DNA of 64,000 bases from Ornithodoros turicata (Eukaryota > Arthropoda > Arachnida > Ixodida > Argasidae). The position numbers and the translations under genes were made by a program. The stretch is from assembly GCF_037126465.1 (NCBI RefSeq), contig NC_088202.1, positions 88,578,160 to 88,642,159 of the forward strand, given 5' to 3'. A model generated the notes under the pieces. It searched no databases and was not told the origin of the DNA. It worked only from the letters and a program-made list of their open reading frames with translations. Positions within the stretch are counted from its first letter, which is position 1, and every line of letters begins with the position of its first letter. Shown in pieces: positions 9,575 to 21,084 of this stretch.

Positions 9575-10081
9575 CAGTGATGGCCAGTAGTAAACTACAT
9601 GTAGTTAAACTACCTGATTGTAGTTAAAAAGTAGTTATCAACTACTTGCAGTAATGCAGTGGCAACTACTAGTTAAACTACTATTTCGAGTAGTTAACTA
9701 CAGTAGTTACTGCAGGCGCCAACTACTTCCGATTTTTTCCGCAAGCTTTACGGCACGATTTGCTTTACCTTGAGCTACTAATTGTTTGATGAAAACGGAG
9801 GTGCAGAGCAATTGTGCCGTGCATGTGTACTAAATCTTAATTCATTTTTATCACTGCTTGTGATTCATATTTAGGTGTCCAAGAACGCTATAGAATGGGA
9901 TAGGTGTTGATGGACAACGTTAACTAGTTAGAGATGTAGTTAAAATACATTGCAGTAGTTAAAGAAGTAGTTTTAACTACCCCCTCTGAAAAGTAGTTGA
10001 ACTACTAGTTAAACTACTTCATCGCAAAGTAGTTAGTAGTTATAGTTAAACTACTGTAGAAGTAGTTAGTGGCCATCACTG
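9575..10081. mobile_element. 507-bp hAT-type non-autonomous element built of AGTAGTT repeats
   Basis: Terminal inverted repeats start CAGTGATGGCCA at 9575 and end in the complement at 10081. Flanks are ATATTCCC (9567-9574) and CTATTCCC (10082-10089), an 8-base target duplication with one mismatch, as expected of hAT. Both sides of the element are filled with short units of AGTAGTT/AACTACT in both orientations; the centre is unique and non-coding. Confidence 0.7.
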
Positions 10082-10312
10082 CTATTCCCTAACATAATAA
10101 ATATATAAAGAGACAAACAAGCTCGGCTCACAGGGAGCCCAGGAGGCCCGTATCACGCAGAAAGCGGAGCACCGCCTTTGGGACATGCACGGCATGACAG
10201 TAGACCAGTGGGGTAGCCGTTACCGAATGTATATCGCGACACGGATACTTGCTACTTGGGTAAAAAGTATAGCGAAATACGATATCGATGCTTCCTGTTT
10301 TGATGTAACGCG

Positions 10313-11358
10313 CCCAAGAACACACATGGTCCTGAGGATGTCCCCACAGTGCCATCGTGTCCTCGTCCTTCGAGGTGTATCCGCAGAACGTCCTGAGGAT
10401 AACACTCGCGGACTGTCCGTGAAGAGTCATTCAGGTACGTCCTGTGCCCGTCCCTGGGGGTAGCTAGGGGGACGAGAAATATTACTTTGTTTAGTTTACC
10501 TGCTCAGACTCCCTTGACACATTTGTTTTGTTTTTGGGCCGATCCTAGGACCTGACTGAACTTTTTCTTAAATAAAGGGTGGCCCAGCGTATAATTCCCT
10601 GCCGCCAAAAGGAATGACTGTCTATGATACATGAAGGATTTCTCGTGGAAAGAACAGAAACGCGCCATTCTGTCGCACTGCTTTTGACTTTCAAAGGTCC
10701 TACCTGAATGTCTCAAACCAAAGGGAGTAAGAAACATAGACTTTGGAATGAAGCAGAGCTAATACTTCAATCAATTCCTCGCTTTGATATTTTTTCTTTG
10801 TGTAATCAAAAGAAACATGGACAACTCACCCTTCGTTTTGCGTACTAGGCGAGTAGGACTCTCGAATTTAAGGTGGGTCGCGTTATAAGCAACAAATGGT
10901 ATCTGTTTTGGCTTAGGAAGAGAATTCTAGTACCTTTCGGATTGGGCAAGCTTAAGCTTGTCCCACCCTACAGTTGGCAATACGAGGATTTTTCAGACTT
11001 AGTGTCCTTGACAAGATTCTGTTTCTCAATGGAACAATAAAAATGTTGCCGTAACTTTGGTGTCATTGCAATTTGATGTAACTTCTGCAAGCACTTGGCG
11101 GATGTGCGTGCCAGAAATAGCAAAAACAAACAAATCAAAGCATGCAATTGAGGGAAAGCATTGTCCTCCATGTGTACTTAAACTGTCCTAAATTGGTCCC
11201 TGAGGATGGGCGAGGGACAGCCTCGGGGATGTCATCTCATATGCCAAAGTGGCAGTATTATGACATTCTGAGGATCAGATTTTGACGTCCTAGGGATGCC
11301 ATACCTGTCCCCATCTGACAACCTTAGGATAGCCCTCGGATGACAGTGTGTTCTTGGG
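10313..11358. mobile_element. 1.05-kb TIR element with GGACGTCC-like subterminal motifs (copy 1)
   Basis: The 13-base inverted ends are CCCAAGAACACAC (10313-10325) and GTGTGTTCTTGGG (11346-11358). Inside each end lie many short units resembling AGGATGTCC, ACGTCCTGAGG and GGGACAG. The middle has no recognised gene. A second copy at 24818-25655 shares the internal sequence and the right end, so these are the ends of a dispersed family. Superfamily is unknown; no clear target duplication was found. Confidence 0.55.
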
Positions 11359-12440
11359 GGCAATATCACTACCGTTACTACAAGACTTCATACCCGATAC
11401 TTTTCTCAAAATACGAAGAAGTTGCATGAAATCTGCAAAATCAAAATCTCGCTTGCGTGGGTACTCAGTTTGCATAACAGCGAATTGGGAGAAGACAGGT
11501 TTGCAACAAAAAAGTTGAATGTTTATTATACGACCTAGACACTTTGGTTGACCTTTAGCAGTAGCTATCACCAGTAAAGAAATGGTAGGGGCACTACACA
11601 GACACGACACGACAAAACACGTAAGTTACTAACGGAAATATTTTTCCAGTGCAGATTTCATAAAGTATCGCGATACACAGAGACTGTGTTGCATTGAAAT
11701 GACCACCCGAATTCGCCATAAGGCAACAACCACAGAGAGGAGAGCGACTTTTGGCGCAGACGGGCTGTAAAACTACAATGTTAAGCTTTCTAGCTGGCGC
11801 GGTGTGAATCTGAGAGGAGCACGTGGTCGGCTCGAAACAGTAGAACGTTTGTGATACACACAGAAATGTGCTTTCCCCGCCTGGCGCGTTGCGAGCGACT
11901 GTGCAAAGCACGCGCAATTCTTCGCCATTTGGTCGGACGCTGGCAAACCATTCTAGCCCGCCATAGTTGCCGGCTCTTTGGTGTGATAAGGTAAATAAAC
12001 CTTGCTGTTACTTCGCTTTGTTGCTGTGCTGTGTCTTCTCCGGTGGCAGAACAGACGGGCTTTGCCCCGTGAGTGGGAATAGTTTCCCACAACTGTCCCT
12101 GCTTTGAGGCCCGAGCTCGTGTGTTCTACTGTGGGGAGGATGCAGCAAGTTTCCTGTTGTTATTTTTGTCTTTCTCTGATTAACGGTCGGCAGGCTTTGT
12201 TTTGGCCGGATAGCGCCGGGTTAATGTTCTTTATGTTTGTTCTCGGGATATCGTTTTTTTTCTAGCTAGTGTGCTTTCTTTGTTGTTTGTTTTTCTGTGA
12301 TGTCAGTTTTTTGAGCGTTGTAACTCCCATCTTGTGCCGGAGCCCTCAGAGCAAACCCAATAGGCCATACGCTGCCATGCTGGTACCACCTCCGAAGCAG
12401 GGCACACGGTCTTGTACACCAGCTGTCCCACTCAGAGGAG
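11359..12440. other. Unassigned region, possible retroelement LTR/leader remnant
   Basis: No convincing gene. A polyadenylation-like AATAAA (11994-11999) followed by pyrimidine-rich sequence, lying upstream of the gag remnant at 12457, could be the relic of a long terminal repeat and leader, but no second LTR was found. Confidence 0.25.
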
Positions 12441-12456
12441 AGGTGGAGTGAAGAAT

Positions 12457-13230
12457 ACCCAGTGTCCGTCGTGCTGGGAACACTGGCTGATGAAACAAAG
12501 ACATTCACAGCCCCTCCGCCACAAAGTAAGTCGACTACAGTATCTGCAGTGCCACAGTTAGGCTCCACTGTAATGGCAGAACTCCTGTCACGCATTACGG
12601 AGATATGCTCGTTGGTATCTCAGCGCCTTAGTGTTGGGGTGGTCTTGCCGCTGCAGGCACAAACACCCCTGCGACTGACTACCTTTTCCGGGTACACAGA
12701 TAAGAAGTCTGCCGCAGATTTTTTGGATGACCTATTGGAATATCAGACCGGTATGGGAATCTCTGGTGAGATTCTGATACAATGCATCCTGCAGTTCGCT
12801 TTAGCTGGAGACGCCACTCGCTGACTATGACTGCAGTCAAGGTTCACATACTTGCAGGACTTCCAGTGGCTGTTGAGGAACGAATTTATCACCTGGATTA
12901 TGAATACCATATCCCAGAAGAGCATACTCATAAACATCCTCCATAAGTGAACTCAGCATCCTGATGAGAGCTTGGCAGAATTCGTTTGGGCCTTATAAGA
13001 GCTGTACACTAGAGGTGAGCATGCTGCTACAGAAGCACAGCATATTGCACAGGCTATCCGTCAGTTCTGTGCCAGCTTCTGGCCCTATCTTCGAGCCAGT
13101 CACTTCGATAGCCTTAAAGCGATGGTGCAGGAGGCTCACACTATACAAGAAGGCCTCCTAGCCGAGCTTGAGTATCGGCCCCTGCTGCCACATCAACCTG
13201 CATTAGAACCACGCTGCGCATGGTCATAGG
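12457..13230 (+). pseudogene. Retrotransposon gag relic (Ty3/gypsy- or BEL-like), several stops
   Basis: The translated frame carries LRLTTFSGYTDKKSAADFLD and then, across stops and frame changes, a helical capsid-like region with HPDESLAEFVWAL and LRASHFDSLKAM. This is the pattern of a tick retrotransposon gag and differs from the copia gag that follows at 13441. A TGA near 12823 and later stops break it. No matching pol is seen next to it, so it is an isolated fragment or a scar of an older insertion. Confidence 0.5.
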
Positions 13231-13452
13231 GAACAACCTCGGTTAAGCACTGCGACAACAACGACAATTCTTGTCCAGGTGCACGGGCGCACACTCACGC
13301 ACACCCGTGTACTACTGTTCTTAATTAAACCTGTCACACTTCTAGCAGGTAGTTGCTTCCATATTTGCCGCCACTGTACAGGTTATGGCCCCAAGAGCTA
13401 CTGGAAGCTGTACGAGCAGGCTGTGAGATTTCGTTCTTCTCTTGGAAGAGAA

Positions 13453-14008
13453 TGACAGATGCCACCCAGCTTATGCTAGCCAAGTTGACTGATGAAAATT
13501 ACCAAGCCTGTAAATTCAAAATGAAGACATTACTGGTTCACGAACACACTTGGGCCTTCGTAAGGATGCTCCACTGGAGACCCTGATGACCATATGGACA
13601 GTAGGCCATCGCAAAGCCCAAAGCACCATTTGCCTTAGCACTGCTGACAGCCTGATTGTCCATCTCTGTAATTGCAAGTTGGTATGGGAGACAAGGCTGG
13701 AACTTCGCAAGGTGCAAGAGTGGGCCAACTTGAGCAATAAGCTGTACCTCTTGAGGAAGTTATACCAGTCGACACTTGGAAGAGAGAAGGAGATGCAAAT
13801 GTTCATCAGGCGCGCTTTGCAGCTTGTAGAGCGCCTAAGAGGTATTGGTCAAGACATCACCGAATCTCAAGTGGCTGCTCTTCTCAGTGGCCTACCAGAG
13901 ACGTACAAAACACTTGTCACAGCTCTTGACGCTCGACCAGATGATGATCTCCCACTAGAATATGTGAAGGGCAAACTCGTGGACGAGTATAAAAAAAAGC
14001 AAGAGTGA
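13453..14008 (+). pseudogene. copia Gag (UBN2-type), one frameshift
   Basis: The gag begins near 13453 with AKLTDENYQACKFKMKTLLV, then shifts frame near 13557 and continues to 14008 through SNKLYLLRKLYQSTLGREKE and LSGLPETYKTLVTALDARPD. These are typical copia Gag (UBN2 domain) patterns. A zinc-knuckle relic follows at about 14096-14137 (CDFWKKAGHLGNNC) in which the second Cys is Trp. Gag would form the particle shell. Confidence 0.75.
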
Positions 14009-14239
14009 TTCTCATCTGCAACATGCAATTCCCAAACCGCACTCCGGAACGAAACATGCAACAAAGGAAAAAGCTACAGATGAAACTAAGGATTGCGACT
14101 TTTGGAAGAAGGCTGGTCATTTGGGGAATAACTGCCCCGTGCACAGAGGAGTTCTTTTAAACAACACCCTAAGCAAAGGGCAGGGGTGGCTGCATCATGT
14201 AGCTGGACAGCTTCCGATATTGCCTTTCCATTTCGCGAG

Positions 14240-14821
14240 GGTACATCCAAGAGTGGTTGGTATATCGACTCTGGCGCGGCGAGCCACATGTGCAACGACC
14301 GCACGTTCTTCACAGCAGGTTGTTCCGTGACTATCACTGCATCATCACTAAAGGCAAGAATACTGTCGCTACTGGCACCATTCAGAATGAGCTCTATCGA
14401 CATGTAACAGGGAATTCAAAGCGAGGACATATCACTCAGGTTACCAGTCACTAGGAGATTGTCCATGTATGGCATCGTCGCTTAGGGCATCGGGACACAG
14501 AAGTTCTGAAAAGTTAGAGACACAAAGCTTTCCACATGGGATTTGCATAAGTGAGTACGAGCATCAGCTGAAGTGCACAAGTTGCTCAAAAGAGTAGATG
14601 AAGAGGTAATCGTTCCCCAAAGTCGCTGCATCGCAGTCTACACAGGTGCTTGATCTAATTCACATGGATGTGTGTGGACTGATGTGAACTCCAAGCAGAC
14701 TCCGGTGGTTCCTGACTTTCATCGATTATTACTCCAGATACACAGTTTTGCACATGTTGCGGTCCAAAGAAGAAGTCCCTCCCAAATTTGCTAACTGTTT
14801 GGCACATGTCGCAAATAAGTT
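14240..14821 (+). pseudogene. copia protease and N-terminal integrase relics
   Basis: The aspartic protease signature WYIDSGAASHMCND is readable at about 14257-14300. A pre-integrase zinc motif (VWHRRLGHRDTEVLK) follows near 14465-14510, then the integrase core start (LDLIHMDVCG, about 14650-14680, and FIDYYSRYT). Stops separate the parts. The integrase core is cut at 14821 by the gypsy element and resumes at 17910. Confidence 0.7.
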
Positions 14822-15012
14822 TGTAGCAGCACTAGCTGCACCAACATCGCCTTTGGCCACATGACCCTGTTTGTGCCCTGCCATCTCGCGCTCACGAGAC
14901 GCGAGCTAGTTACTTCTTCTTCTTCTACTCGAGCGACCGGCTAGGACGGTCAATAAAATAGTTTGGTCCGACTTGACGCCTTTTGTCTCCTGGCCTCACT
15001 CAACACGCGACA
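14822..15012 (+). repeat. Left LTR of gypsy element (191 bp)
   Basis: Starts TG and ends CA; carries AATAAA at 14952-14957. Identical by eye to the right LTR. Directly followed by the primer-binding site at 15015-15030. Confidence 0.9.
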
Positions 15013-15030
15013 ACTGGTGACCCGGACGTG

Positions 15031-16224
15031 ATGGCCACTGGACCCCCTTCTGCTACTGGCCCTCTCCCAGGACCAGCAGGCCACTTTCCGCCAGTCCAGC
15101 AAGTCCCAGGACCACAGCAACAGAACGTTGCGGTGCCCGCTATTGCGGCGCCCCTGTTGCCCCCACCGCAAGTTTCCGCCGTCGCTATCAAGCTGCCGAC
15201 GTTTTGGGCCGCCGATCCCGTCGTATGGTTCGGGCAAGCTGAGGCCCAATTCGCCCTTCGTCTCATCAGTGACCAACTGACGAAGTTCTACCACGTCATT
15301 GCCGCACTTTCCCCTACTGATGCTTCCGAGGTGCGCGACTTGGTTGCCTCCCCACCGACACAATCACCATATGACGTGCTCAAGACTGCCATCGTTACAC
15401 CATTCGGCATGTTCGAATATCTCAGGATGCCCTTTGGTCTGCGAAACGCCGCCCAGACCTTCCAACGGTTTATGGATCAAGTGCTGCGCGGCCTTCCCTT
15501 TGCGTTTGCCTACATAGATGACATCCTCGTTGCCAGCGGGTCCCCCGAGGAGCACGAAGACCACCTTCGCGCGCTTTTCCAGCGTCTCCAAGAGTTCGGC
15601 ATTGTTGTGAACGCCGAAAAATGCGAGTTCGGCAAGCCATCGCTGGAGTTCCTCGGGCACCTAATCAGCAGCGACGGCATCCGCCCTCTCGACCACAAAG
15701 TTCTTGCCATACGCAACTTCCCAACGCCAACGTCACTGCGTAAGCTGCGAGAGTTTTTGGGAATGGTGAACTTTTATCGACGATTTATTCCATGCTGTGC
15801 GCGCATTTTGCGACCTCTGACAGACATGCTGCGCGGCACGCCATCTTCAACGCCGTTTTCGTGGACGGAAGAAGCGAACACCGCTTTCCTCGCTGCCAGA
15901 CAAGCCCTTGCAGACGCTACTGTCCTCGTCTACCCGAAACACGGCGCGCCAACTAACATCATGGTTGACGCCTCTGACCATGCTGTTGGCGGTGTCTTAC
16001 AGCAGTACATCGACGGGCAGTGGAGACCTTTGTCTTTCTTCTCGCAGAAGCTCTCTCCAGCGCAGTCCCGCTACAGCGCGTTTGGCCGTGAGCTGCTCGC
16101 TGCCTATTTAGCCATCCGCCACTTCCGGTATTTCGTCGAAGGAAGAACGTTCTACATCCTGTCAGATCACAAGCCTTTGACTTACGCGTTCCTCTCCAAG
16201 GCTGCCGACAGTTACTCCCCGTGA
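15031..16224 (+). CDS. gypsy Gag-reverse transcriptase fusion made by internal deletion
   Basis: The ATG at 15031 starts a Pro-rich Gag N-terminus ([20 protein letters not shown]) typical of arthropod gypsy elements. Near 15385 it passes in frame into reverse transcriptase ([20 protein letters not shown]), with the catalytic [10 protein letters not shown] at 15511-15540, then RNase H ([19 protein letters not shown]). The junction removes the rest of Gag, the protease and the first reverse transcriptase motifs. A one-base slip near 16217-16222 ends the frame early at 16224; the RNase H end and integrase continue in the next frame. The fused product is unlikely to be an active polymerase. Confidence 0.85.
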   Translation: MATGPPSATGPLPGPAGHFPPVQQVPGPQQQNVAVPAIAAPLLPPPQVSAVAIKLPTFWAADPVVWFGQAEAQFALRLISDQLTKFYHVIAALSPTDASEVRDLVASPPTQSPYDVLKTAIVTPFGMFEYLRMPFGLRNAAQTFQRFMDQVLRGLPFAFAYIDDILVASGSPEEHEDHLRALFQRLQEFGIVVNAEKCEFGKPSLEFLGHLISSDGIRPLDHKVLAIRNFPTPTSLRKLREFLGMVNFYRRFIPCCARILRPLTDMLRGTPSSTPFSWTEEANTAFLAARQALADATVLVYPKHGAPTNIMVDASDHAVGGVLQQYIDGQWRPLSFFSQKLSPAQSRYSAFGRELLAAYLAIRHFRYFVEGRTFYILSDHKPLTYAFLSKAADSYSP

Positions 16225-16315
16225 AGCCCGGCAGCTGGCCTTCATAAGTGAGTTCACCGTCGACATTCGCCACGTCAACGGAACCGACAACCCTGTAGCG
16301 GATGCTCTGTCCAGG

Positions 16316-17719
16316 ATGCACGTCGATGCTGTCACCTTTCCGAAGTTGACGATGGACTATTCCAAGATCGCCGAGGCGCAGCAGTCAGACGAAGAGCTTC
16401 GGAAATTGCGAGATTCTGCCACCACTCTTTCTTTCGAAGAGGTGCCTCTGCCCGGATCGCTCCTCAAGTTAACTTGCGACATCTCCACGGGCAGACCCAG
16501 GCCGTTCATTCCGCAGGTTTTCCGTCGCCTTGTCTTTGATAGCGTGCATGCCCTAGCCCACCCTGGTATCCGCGCCACGCAGAAGCTGCTCACCACCCGC
16601 TTTCTATGGCCATCGATGAACGCCGACGTTCGGGCATGGACCCGCGCTTGCCTCGTCTGCCAACGTGTGAAAGTCAACCAGCACAACAAGGCACCTTTAG
16701 CAGCATTCCCGCTCCCTGACGCCCGATTTTCCCACGTGCACATCGATCTGGTGGGCCCGCTACCCCCGTCGCATGGTCATTCATACCTGTTAACATGCGT
16801 TGACAGATTTACGAGGTGGCCAGAAGCAATTCCCATCGCCGATTCCACCGCCGAGACCGTTGCCGAAGCCTTTTTGCACGGCTGGATAGCCCGTTTTGGT
16901 GTGCCTGCTACCCTTACCACAGATCGCGGCCGCCAATTTGAAGCCAGGCTGTTCACCCAGCTCTTGGAGACCCTCGGCACACATCGGATACGAACCACCT
17001 CATACCACCCCCAAGCAAACGGGCTCGTTGAGCGTTTTCACCGTCACCTTAAGGCCTCCCTCTCCTGCGCGCGTGAGCGTACCCAGTGGTTCGCCGCTCT
17101 TCCTACAGTGCTGCTCGGTATTCGGACGGCCCTCAAGCAAGACATCGGCGCCTCCAGCGCAGAACTCGTCTACGGGACGTCACTACGTTTGCCGTCAGAA
17201 TTCTTCCATCCTGTGCGCCCCGAAGCACCCGAGCCATCGTCATTCCTTCACCAACTCCGTTTGACAATGTCCCAGCTCTGCCCTTCCCCAACCCGACGAA
17301 ACCTTCGTAGCCATCCCTTCATCAGCCCAGAGCTTGAAAGCTGTACACATGTTTTCATTCGCCGGGATGCCGTTCGTAAGCCTCTTCAGCCTCATTTCGA
17401 CGGCCCCTTTCAAGTTCTGCACCGATACGCCAAGTTCTACCGTGTACAGCTTAATGGCCGCGAGGACAACATCTCCATCGATAGGCTGCAGCCCGCTCAC
17501 CTAGACCCCTCATCTCTGGCGCATTTCACCCAGCTGGAAGTTTCTTCAGATTCGAACAAGTCTGACACACAGCATGACGATCGTACCGCCCCCTCAGCCG
17601 CATCTCGATCTTTCCCACTGCGCCCAGTTTCAAGCAAGCACGTATCGTGGGATCTGCACCGCACTGTCCAGCCTGCAGCTTCAGCATCATCTTTCTCCAG
17701 GGGAGGGAGGATGATGTAG
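16316..17719 (+). CDS. gypsy integrase with GPF domain, intact frame
   Basis: The frame continues pol after the slip near 16220 and is open to 17719. It has the zinc-binding HHCC domain ([12 protein letters not shown] then CLVCQRVK), the catalytic core with all three acids ([24 protein letters not shown]) and a C-terminal GPF module ([17 protein letters not shown]). The tail runs into the polypurine tract and right LTR. An integrase of this kind inserts the cDNA. The domain looks intact, but expression depends on the upstream frame that is broken by the slip. Confidence 0.9.
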   Translation: MHVDAVTFPKLTMDYSKIAEAQQSDEELRKLRDSATTLSFEEVPLPGSLLKLTCDISTGRPRPFIPQVFRRLVFDSVHALAHPGIRATQKLLTTRFLWPSMNADVRAWTRACLVCQRVKVNQHNKAPLAAFPLPDARFSHVHIDLVGPLPPSHGHSYLLTCVDRFTRWPEAIPIADSTAETVAEAFLHGWIARFGVPATLTTDRGRQFEARLFTQLLETLGTHRIRTTSYHPQANGLVERFHRHLKASLSCARERTQWFAALPTVLLGIRTALKQDIGASSAELVYGTSLRLPSEFFHPVRPEAPEPSSFLHQLRLTMSQLCPSPTRRNLRSHPFISPELESCTHVFIRRDAVRKPLQPHFDGPFQVLHRYAKFYRVQLNGREDNISIDRLQPAHLDPSSLAHFTQLEVSSDSNKSDTQHDDRTAPSAASRSFPLRPVSSKHVSWDLHRTVQPAASASSFSRGGRMM

Positions 17720-17905
17720 CAGCACTAGCTGCACCAACATCGCCTTTGGCCACATGACCCTGTTTGTGCCCTGCCATCTCGCGCTCACGAGACGCGAGCT
17801 AGTTACTTCTTCTTCTTCTACTCGAGCGACCGGCTAGGACGGTCAATAAAATAGTTTGGTCCGACTTGACGCCTTTTGTCTCCTGGCCTCACTCAACACG
17901 CGACA
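17715..17905 (+). repeat. Right LTR of gypsy element (191 bp)
   Basis: Same sequence as the left LTR; followed by the AGTT target duplication at 17906-17909, after which the interrupted copia integrase resumes. Confidence 0.9.
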
Positions 17906-17909
17906 AGTT

Positions 17910-18420
17910 CAGCCGTTATCCGAACATCCTTCATGCTGACCACGGCACAGAATATACTGGCGGCAAGACAATACAGCTTCTCCGCCGACACGGTATTCAA
18001 CTCCAGACGTCTGTCCGTTACAGCCCACAACAGAACGGAGTCACTGACAGGAAGAATAGGACACTCTGTGACAGCGCGCATAGCATGCTGTTTGGAACAA
18101 ACTTACCCAGGACCTACTGGGATGAAGCTATCCTGACGGCCCTGCTACATCCAGAATCCGATTGCCGAGCAGGTTTGTGGACAGGACTCCCTATGAATTG
18201 TGGCACAGTCAGAGATCGAACGTGGAACATATCAGAATGTTCGGGAGCAAAGCGTTCATGCATGTCCCTATAGAGCAACATCACAATTGGGACGCGCGTG
18301 CGATTGAAGGCACATTGGTTGGGTTCAGTGAATGATATTGGATTCTTGTGAATGGGTCCCACATGGTCAAAGTGACACGCAACACAGTCTTCAACGAAAC
18401 GCCAGTCATGAAGGCTTTTT
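17910..18420 (+). pseudogene. copia integrase, second half, resumed after the gypsy insertion
   Basis: Directly after the insertion the frame reads FSRYPNILHADHGTEYTGG, containing the second catalytic Asp, and then SPQQNGVTDRKNRTLCDSAH where the family has Glu; here it is Asp. Core and C-terminal parts follow with frame changes (LPRTYWDEAILTAL, then NGSHMVKVTRNTVFNET in another frame). The sequence joins perfectly with the part left of the gypsy element once one AGTT is removed. Confidence 0.75.
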
Positions 18421-18599
18421 GCATACAAGCTGCTCATGCATCTTCTAGTGGGCACGATCCTGCAAGATACCAATGCCGAGAGCCTTCCTGTCACATTGAG
18501 CAGTGTCCAGGCCCTTGCACTGAATTGGAGGTCGATCTGTGGACACCACCTCCGCTGCTGCCTTCACCAGTCAAACAAGGGGAGGATCAAGTAACTGCA

Positions 18600-19910
18600 C
18601 TTTGCCATTCGGAAAGAACCAATAAAAGTGCACCTCCGGATCGTCTGGCATATGTGTCTTTGGTTCAATCCGTCACTGATCCTGCGAGCTGGAAAGACAT
18701 GCAAAAAGTACCTCCTTCTGACAGAGGCCAATGGTTGGGGGCAGCCGAGGAAGAATTTGTCTCTACAGCAGCTTCATACCTGGGACCTTGTCGAGCTGCC
18801 ACAAGGCAAATGGCCCTTTGGCTGTAAGTGGACATTTAAAACCAAGCGGGACAATGATGAAAACGTAGAACGTTATAAAGCAAGGTTGGTTGCCCTGGGA
18901 TGCTCACAGACATTTGGGGAAGATTATGCCGCTACCTTCACACCCGCGGCCAAATTGACCACATTGCGAGTACTTTTTTATTCTCGCAGCGACACGGCGA
19001 TTACATGTCTGTTACTATGATGTGAAAACAGCCTTTATTCACGGCGATGTCGAAGAAGACATCTATATAAAGCAACCAGAAGGGTTTGTTGCAGAGGGGC
19101 AGGAACACCTTGTGTGTAAGTTGCAAAAATCCCTTGATGGTCTCAATCAGGCAGCAAGAGCTTGGACTATAAAGGCAAACAGTGTCTTCCTTGAATGAAG
19201 CTTTTGATGTAGCCAAGTGGATCCATGTTTATATTCCAAGTTAGCAGGCATGACACGTTTGTACATGTTACTCTATGTAGACGATATGCTGCTCTGTCAT
19301 GTAAACACCGATGTCGTTACTGATGTTGGACGGAAACTCAACCAGTGCTATCAGATAAAGGCCCTTGGGCCAGTCTGGCGATATCTTGGCATTGAAATTG
19401 AGAGGACTCAAGATAGGAGTTTTCTGCTTCACCAGACGAAAATGATCGACACCCTTATTGACAAGTACGGCCTGTGGAGTGCAAAGGGTAGTCCCACACC
19501 AATGAACTCAAATTATTTGAAGCTCAAGGGAGAACACGATCTACTACTCAGCAACAGACTCTATCGTCAAGCAGTTGGAGAGTTGCTCTACTTGAGTACC
19601 ATGCATGGCCAGACATCTCCTGTGCCATAGGAATACTCTGCCGTGGTGTCAGCAATCCATGTCAGCGGGACAGCAGTGCTGTGAAAACACGGCTCCGATC
19701 TTCAGCTGCTTTCTTGCGCTTCGATGGAAGTCGACGATGAGGACCTATTACCAGCCAGTCTGCAGACTTACAATTGGCTTCAACAGGATTAGCACTGGCT
19801 TGAACTCTATTTTCGAAAAAGTGGTTCTGATTGGACGTGGCTCTGTACTAGTTACGAGTACTTCGACCTTTTGCAGCAGTACGGAAATTGAAGGTTCGTC
19901 ACTATGATGT
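18600..19910 (+). pseudogene. copia reverse transcriptase/RNase H, several frameshifts
   Basis: Readable pieces are HTWDLVELPQGKWPFGCKWT and ERYKARLVALGCSQTFGEDY (about 18767-18925), a part with EEDIYIKQPEGF (about 19050-19090), and the catalytic YVDDMLL at 19274-19294 followed by LGPVWRYLGIEIERTQD. These are the standard copia reverse transcriptase motifs in order. At least three frame changes separate them. RNase H is barely recognisable after 19600. Confidence 0.75.
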
Positions 19911-20094
19911 CAAAGCAGCACTTGTAAATGGTTACACCAATAAACACATACATTCAAGAAAAGATCAAGACCTAGTCTCGTCAGTGTAGCAATGGAGTCC
20001 CCAGAAAACAGACAACCAATCGTAGAGTTCCACGCCTTATAAAGCACACACACTTTCCCTTCATCGTTCTCGTCTTCTACAAATATGATATTAC

Positions 20095-21076
20095 AAAATA
20101 AAATACGAATACGAAATCAATCCGAAACATCCTCCCCGGGAAATGAGAATTCCCGGAAGAATGAGTAAGTAATGAAAAGTGGCATATACACTGACCAAGA
20201 AAGTGAGAATTGCAGACGAATGCAGAAAGATCAAACACCTCATAGCACACTCAACACAACTCTAGTGGATACAGTAGTTGTACGGGCCTGCGTAACACTG
20301 TCCCATCAGGAAGCCCTACTGCACAGGCACGTACCTGATTGTCCCTTCCCACAAACACAACCGTTATTCATCCAGTTTTCCACATATAGTGTGGTAATCT
20401 CTCGTTGTGGATGACGACTAAGTCCCCAACTTGTAGCGGTGCTTGGCTTCTACTGGTGGCCTTGACCTGATGCGCTGATCTCAGCTGCAGAAGATACTCT
20501 GTTCTCCAGCACCTCTAAAAGGCGTTTAGCATCTGTTGATGAAGTTTCCGCCTAATCTCTGTACCAGTCCTTGGTTCATGGAAGTTGACGTCCAGAGACA
20601 GAAGAGACGTCATCCTATTTTCCCACTGAAAAGTGTGCTGGTGAAAGCGGTGCTGCCTCACTTGAGCTGTCGGTGACGAACGTCAGTGGACGCGAGTTGA
20701 CTACAGCTTCTGCTACGTGTAGGATGGTCGTGAGCTCCTCGAAGTTGAACCTACTCTTGCCCAGACTTTTCTTCAGGACATTTTTCATGCCTCTGACCAA
20801 TCCCTCCCAGAAACCACCCCACCAAGCAGCACGTTCAACGATGTATTTCCAGTGAATTCCATGGCAGGAGAGGTGGTCCTGGAAGCTTGACCCTTTTAAT
20901 GCCTTCCAGATTTCTTTTTCTGCTCGTTTGAAGGTTGGAGCGTTATCTGTGTAAATCACTGACGGCAGCCCTCGTCGAGCAGTAAAACGCCTGAAGGCCA
21001 AGAGGAAGTACGTCATTCTCATTCTTGATACCTCTAGATGTATGGCTCGAGTGACGGCGCATGTGAACAGCGCCAT
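20095..21076 (-). pseudogene. BEL/Pao integrase fragment
   Basis: Read on the - strand, 21076-20615 encodes an integrase core: LFTCAVTRAIHLEVS, SVIYTDNAPTFKRA with a catalytic Asp, and VERAAWWGGFWEGLVRGMK with the Glu. The YTDNA and AAWWGGFWE patterns are typical of BEL/Pao. Beyond a break it continues as the short C-terminal module (YLLQLRSAHQVK, VGDLVVIHNEG) to about 20430. The upstream part of pol is absent; another repeat begins at 21085. Confidence 0.8.
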
Positions 21077-21084
21077 ATAAGTAG

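Larger units (their letters stand above)
14822..17905 (+). mobile_element. Ty3/gypsy (CsRn1-like) retrotransposon, internally deleted, identical LTRs
   Basis: Two 191-base LTRs (14822-15012 and 17715-17905) start TGTAGCAG and end GCGACA and are identical by eye. A 4-base target duplication AGTT flanks the element (14818-14821 and 17906-17909). The primer-binding site TGGTGACCCGGACGTG follows the left LTR, fitting the tRNA-Trp-type primer used by CsRn1-clade elements; a polypurine tract (GGGGAGGGAGGATGA) precedes the right LTR. At 3.1 kb it is shorter than a full element: most of gag, the protease and the start of the reverse transcriptase are missing. It is young, as the LTRs match. Confidence 0.9.
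13441..19930 (+). mobile_element. Ty1/copia retrotransposon, decayed, split by a gypsy insertion
   Basis: The order gag, zinc knuckle, protease, integrase, reverse transcriptase identifies Ty1/copia. It runs 13441-14821, is interrupted by the gypsy element at 14822-17905, and resumes at 17910-19930 (the AGTT target site is duplicated). Frameshifts and stops occur throughout. No LTRs could be recognised at either end. The last recognised part is the reverse transcriptase/RNase H region ending near 19600-19930. Confidence 0.8.

Noticed and set aside
20673..20855. Open frame on + opposite the BEL integrase
   Set aside because: It is a shadow of the integrase frame on the other strand.
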